64,000 nucleotides of DNA from UMGS1958 sp045542415 (GTDB taxonomy: Bacteria > Bacillota > Clostridia > UBA1381): the NCBI GenBank assembly GCA_045542415.1, contig JAZQKZ010000003.1, forward strand, positions 14,267-78,266, given 5' to 3'. The stretch's first letter is position 1; every line of letters starts with the position of its first letter. Under the pieces are notes generated by a model. The model was given only the letters and a program-made list of their open reading frames with translations. It had not been told where the DNA came from and did no database searches. The translations under genes were made by a program, and so were the position numbers. Of this stretch, positions 63,990 through 64,000 are shown one piece after another.

Positions 63990-64000
63990 TCTGCCCTAAT

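Noticed and set aside
1..64000. tRNA, rRNA, tmRNA or transposase genes
   Set aside because: No cloverleaf-type T-loop strings, rRNA stretches, tmRNA tag region near smpB, or transposase-like proteins were seen by eye.

Overview
The window is continuous, gene-dense bacterial DNA of moderate-to-low G+C. Strong ribosome-binding sites, intrinsic terminators and Firmicute-type gene order point to an anaerobic member of the Clostridia. Examples of that order are yicC-remA-gmk-rpoZ-priA-def-fmt-rsmB-rlmN-stp-prkC-rsgA-rpe-thiN and dprA-topA-trmFO. Five secreted or cytoplasmic pectin enzymes, plus a sixth probable one, suggest a gut pectin degrader of the Monoglobus type. The genus is inference only. 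No tRNA, rRNA, CRISPR array, transposase or phage gene was seen.

Layout. 1-5836: the end of csaB, then murJ, an O-antigen-ligase-like polymerase, a GT4 glycosyltransferase and two DUF4330 membrane proteins, which together look like a cell-envelope polysaccharide operon. 5984-9574: a large secreted PL11 rhamnogalacturonan lyase. 9736-26218: a 16.5-kb housekeeping operon running from yicC to thiI, covering nucleotide, replication-restart, translation-quality and signalling functions. 26374-28044: a lone acetolactate synthase large subunit. 28500-34209: two tandem paralogous PL1 pectate lyases with ricin-type lectin domains, each with a long upstream region. 34308-36932 (minus): a secreted GLUG-repeat protein. 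37129-37944: yajC and a TIGR04086 membrane gene. 37988-41544 (minus): a stalk-domain protein, fructose-bisphosphate aldolase, a zinc-ribbon protein and an OGG1-type glycosylase. 41695-43098: an M18 aminopeptidase. 43131-44092 (minus): smpB and a thioesterase. 44219-46354: a secreted amidase with a lectin-like domain. 46478-54362: trmH, dprA, topA, trmFO, a thioredoxin-like anchored protein and a polytopic membrane protein. 54499-57909: a second PL11 lyase. 57948-61712 (minus): ychF, a GH4 probable alpha-galacturonidase and a polytopic membrane protein. 62049-63113: a beta-propeller resembling PL22 oligogalacturonate lyase. 63247-63777: an XRE regulator. 63778-64000: a run of hairpins and repeats.

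How it fits together. PL1 and PL11 enzymes would cut homogalacturonan and rhamnogalacturonan I outside the cell, with ricin-type, LamG-like and stalk modules giving glycan or wall attachment. GH4 (carrying the CHEV motif) and the PL22-like propeller would finish galacturonide oligomers in the cytoplasm. No transporter or uronate isomerase pathway is visible in the window, so the route is incomplete here.

Regulation. Most promoters I could read use a 17-bp spacer and an extended -10 (TGn before the -10). The least ordinary signals are a possible H-type RNA pseudoknot just upstream of the first pectate lyase, a terminator whose 3' arm is the ribosome-binding site of the next gene, a divergent promoter pair implying leaderless starts, and two short palindromic elements sharing GTAC-N4-GTACG.
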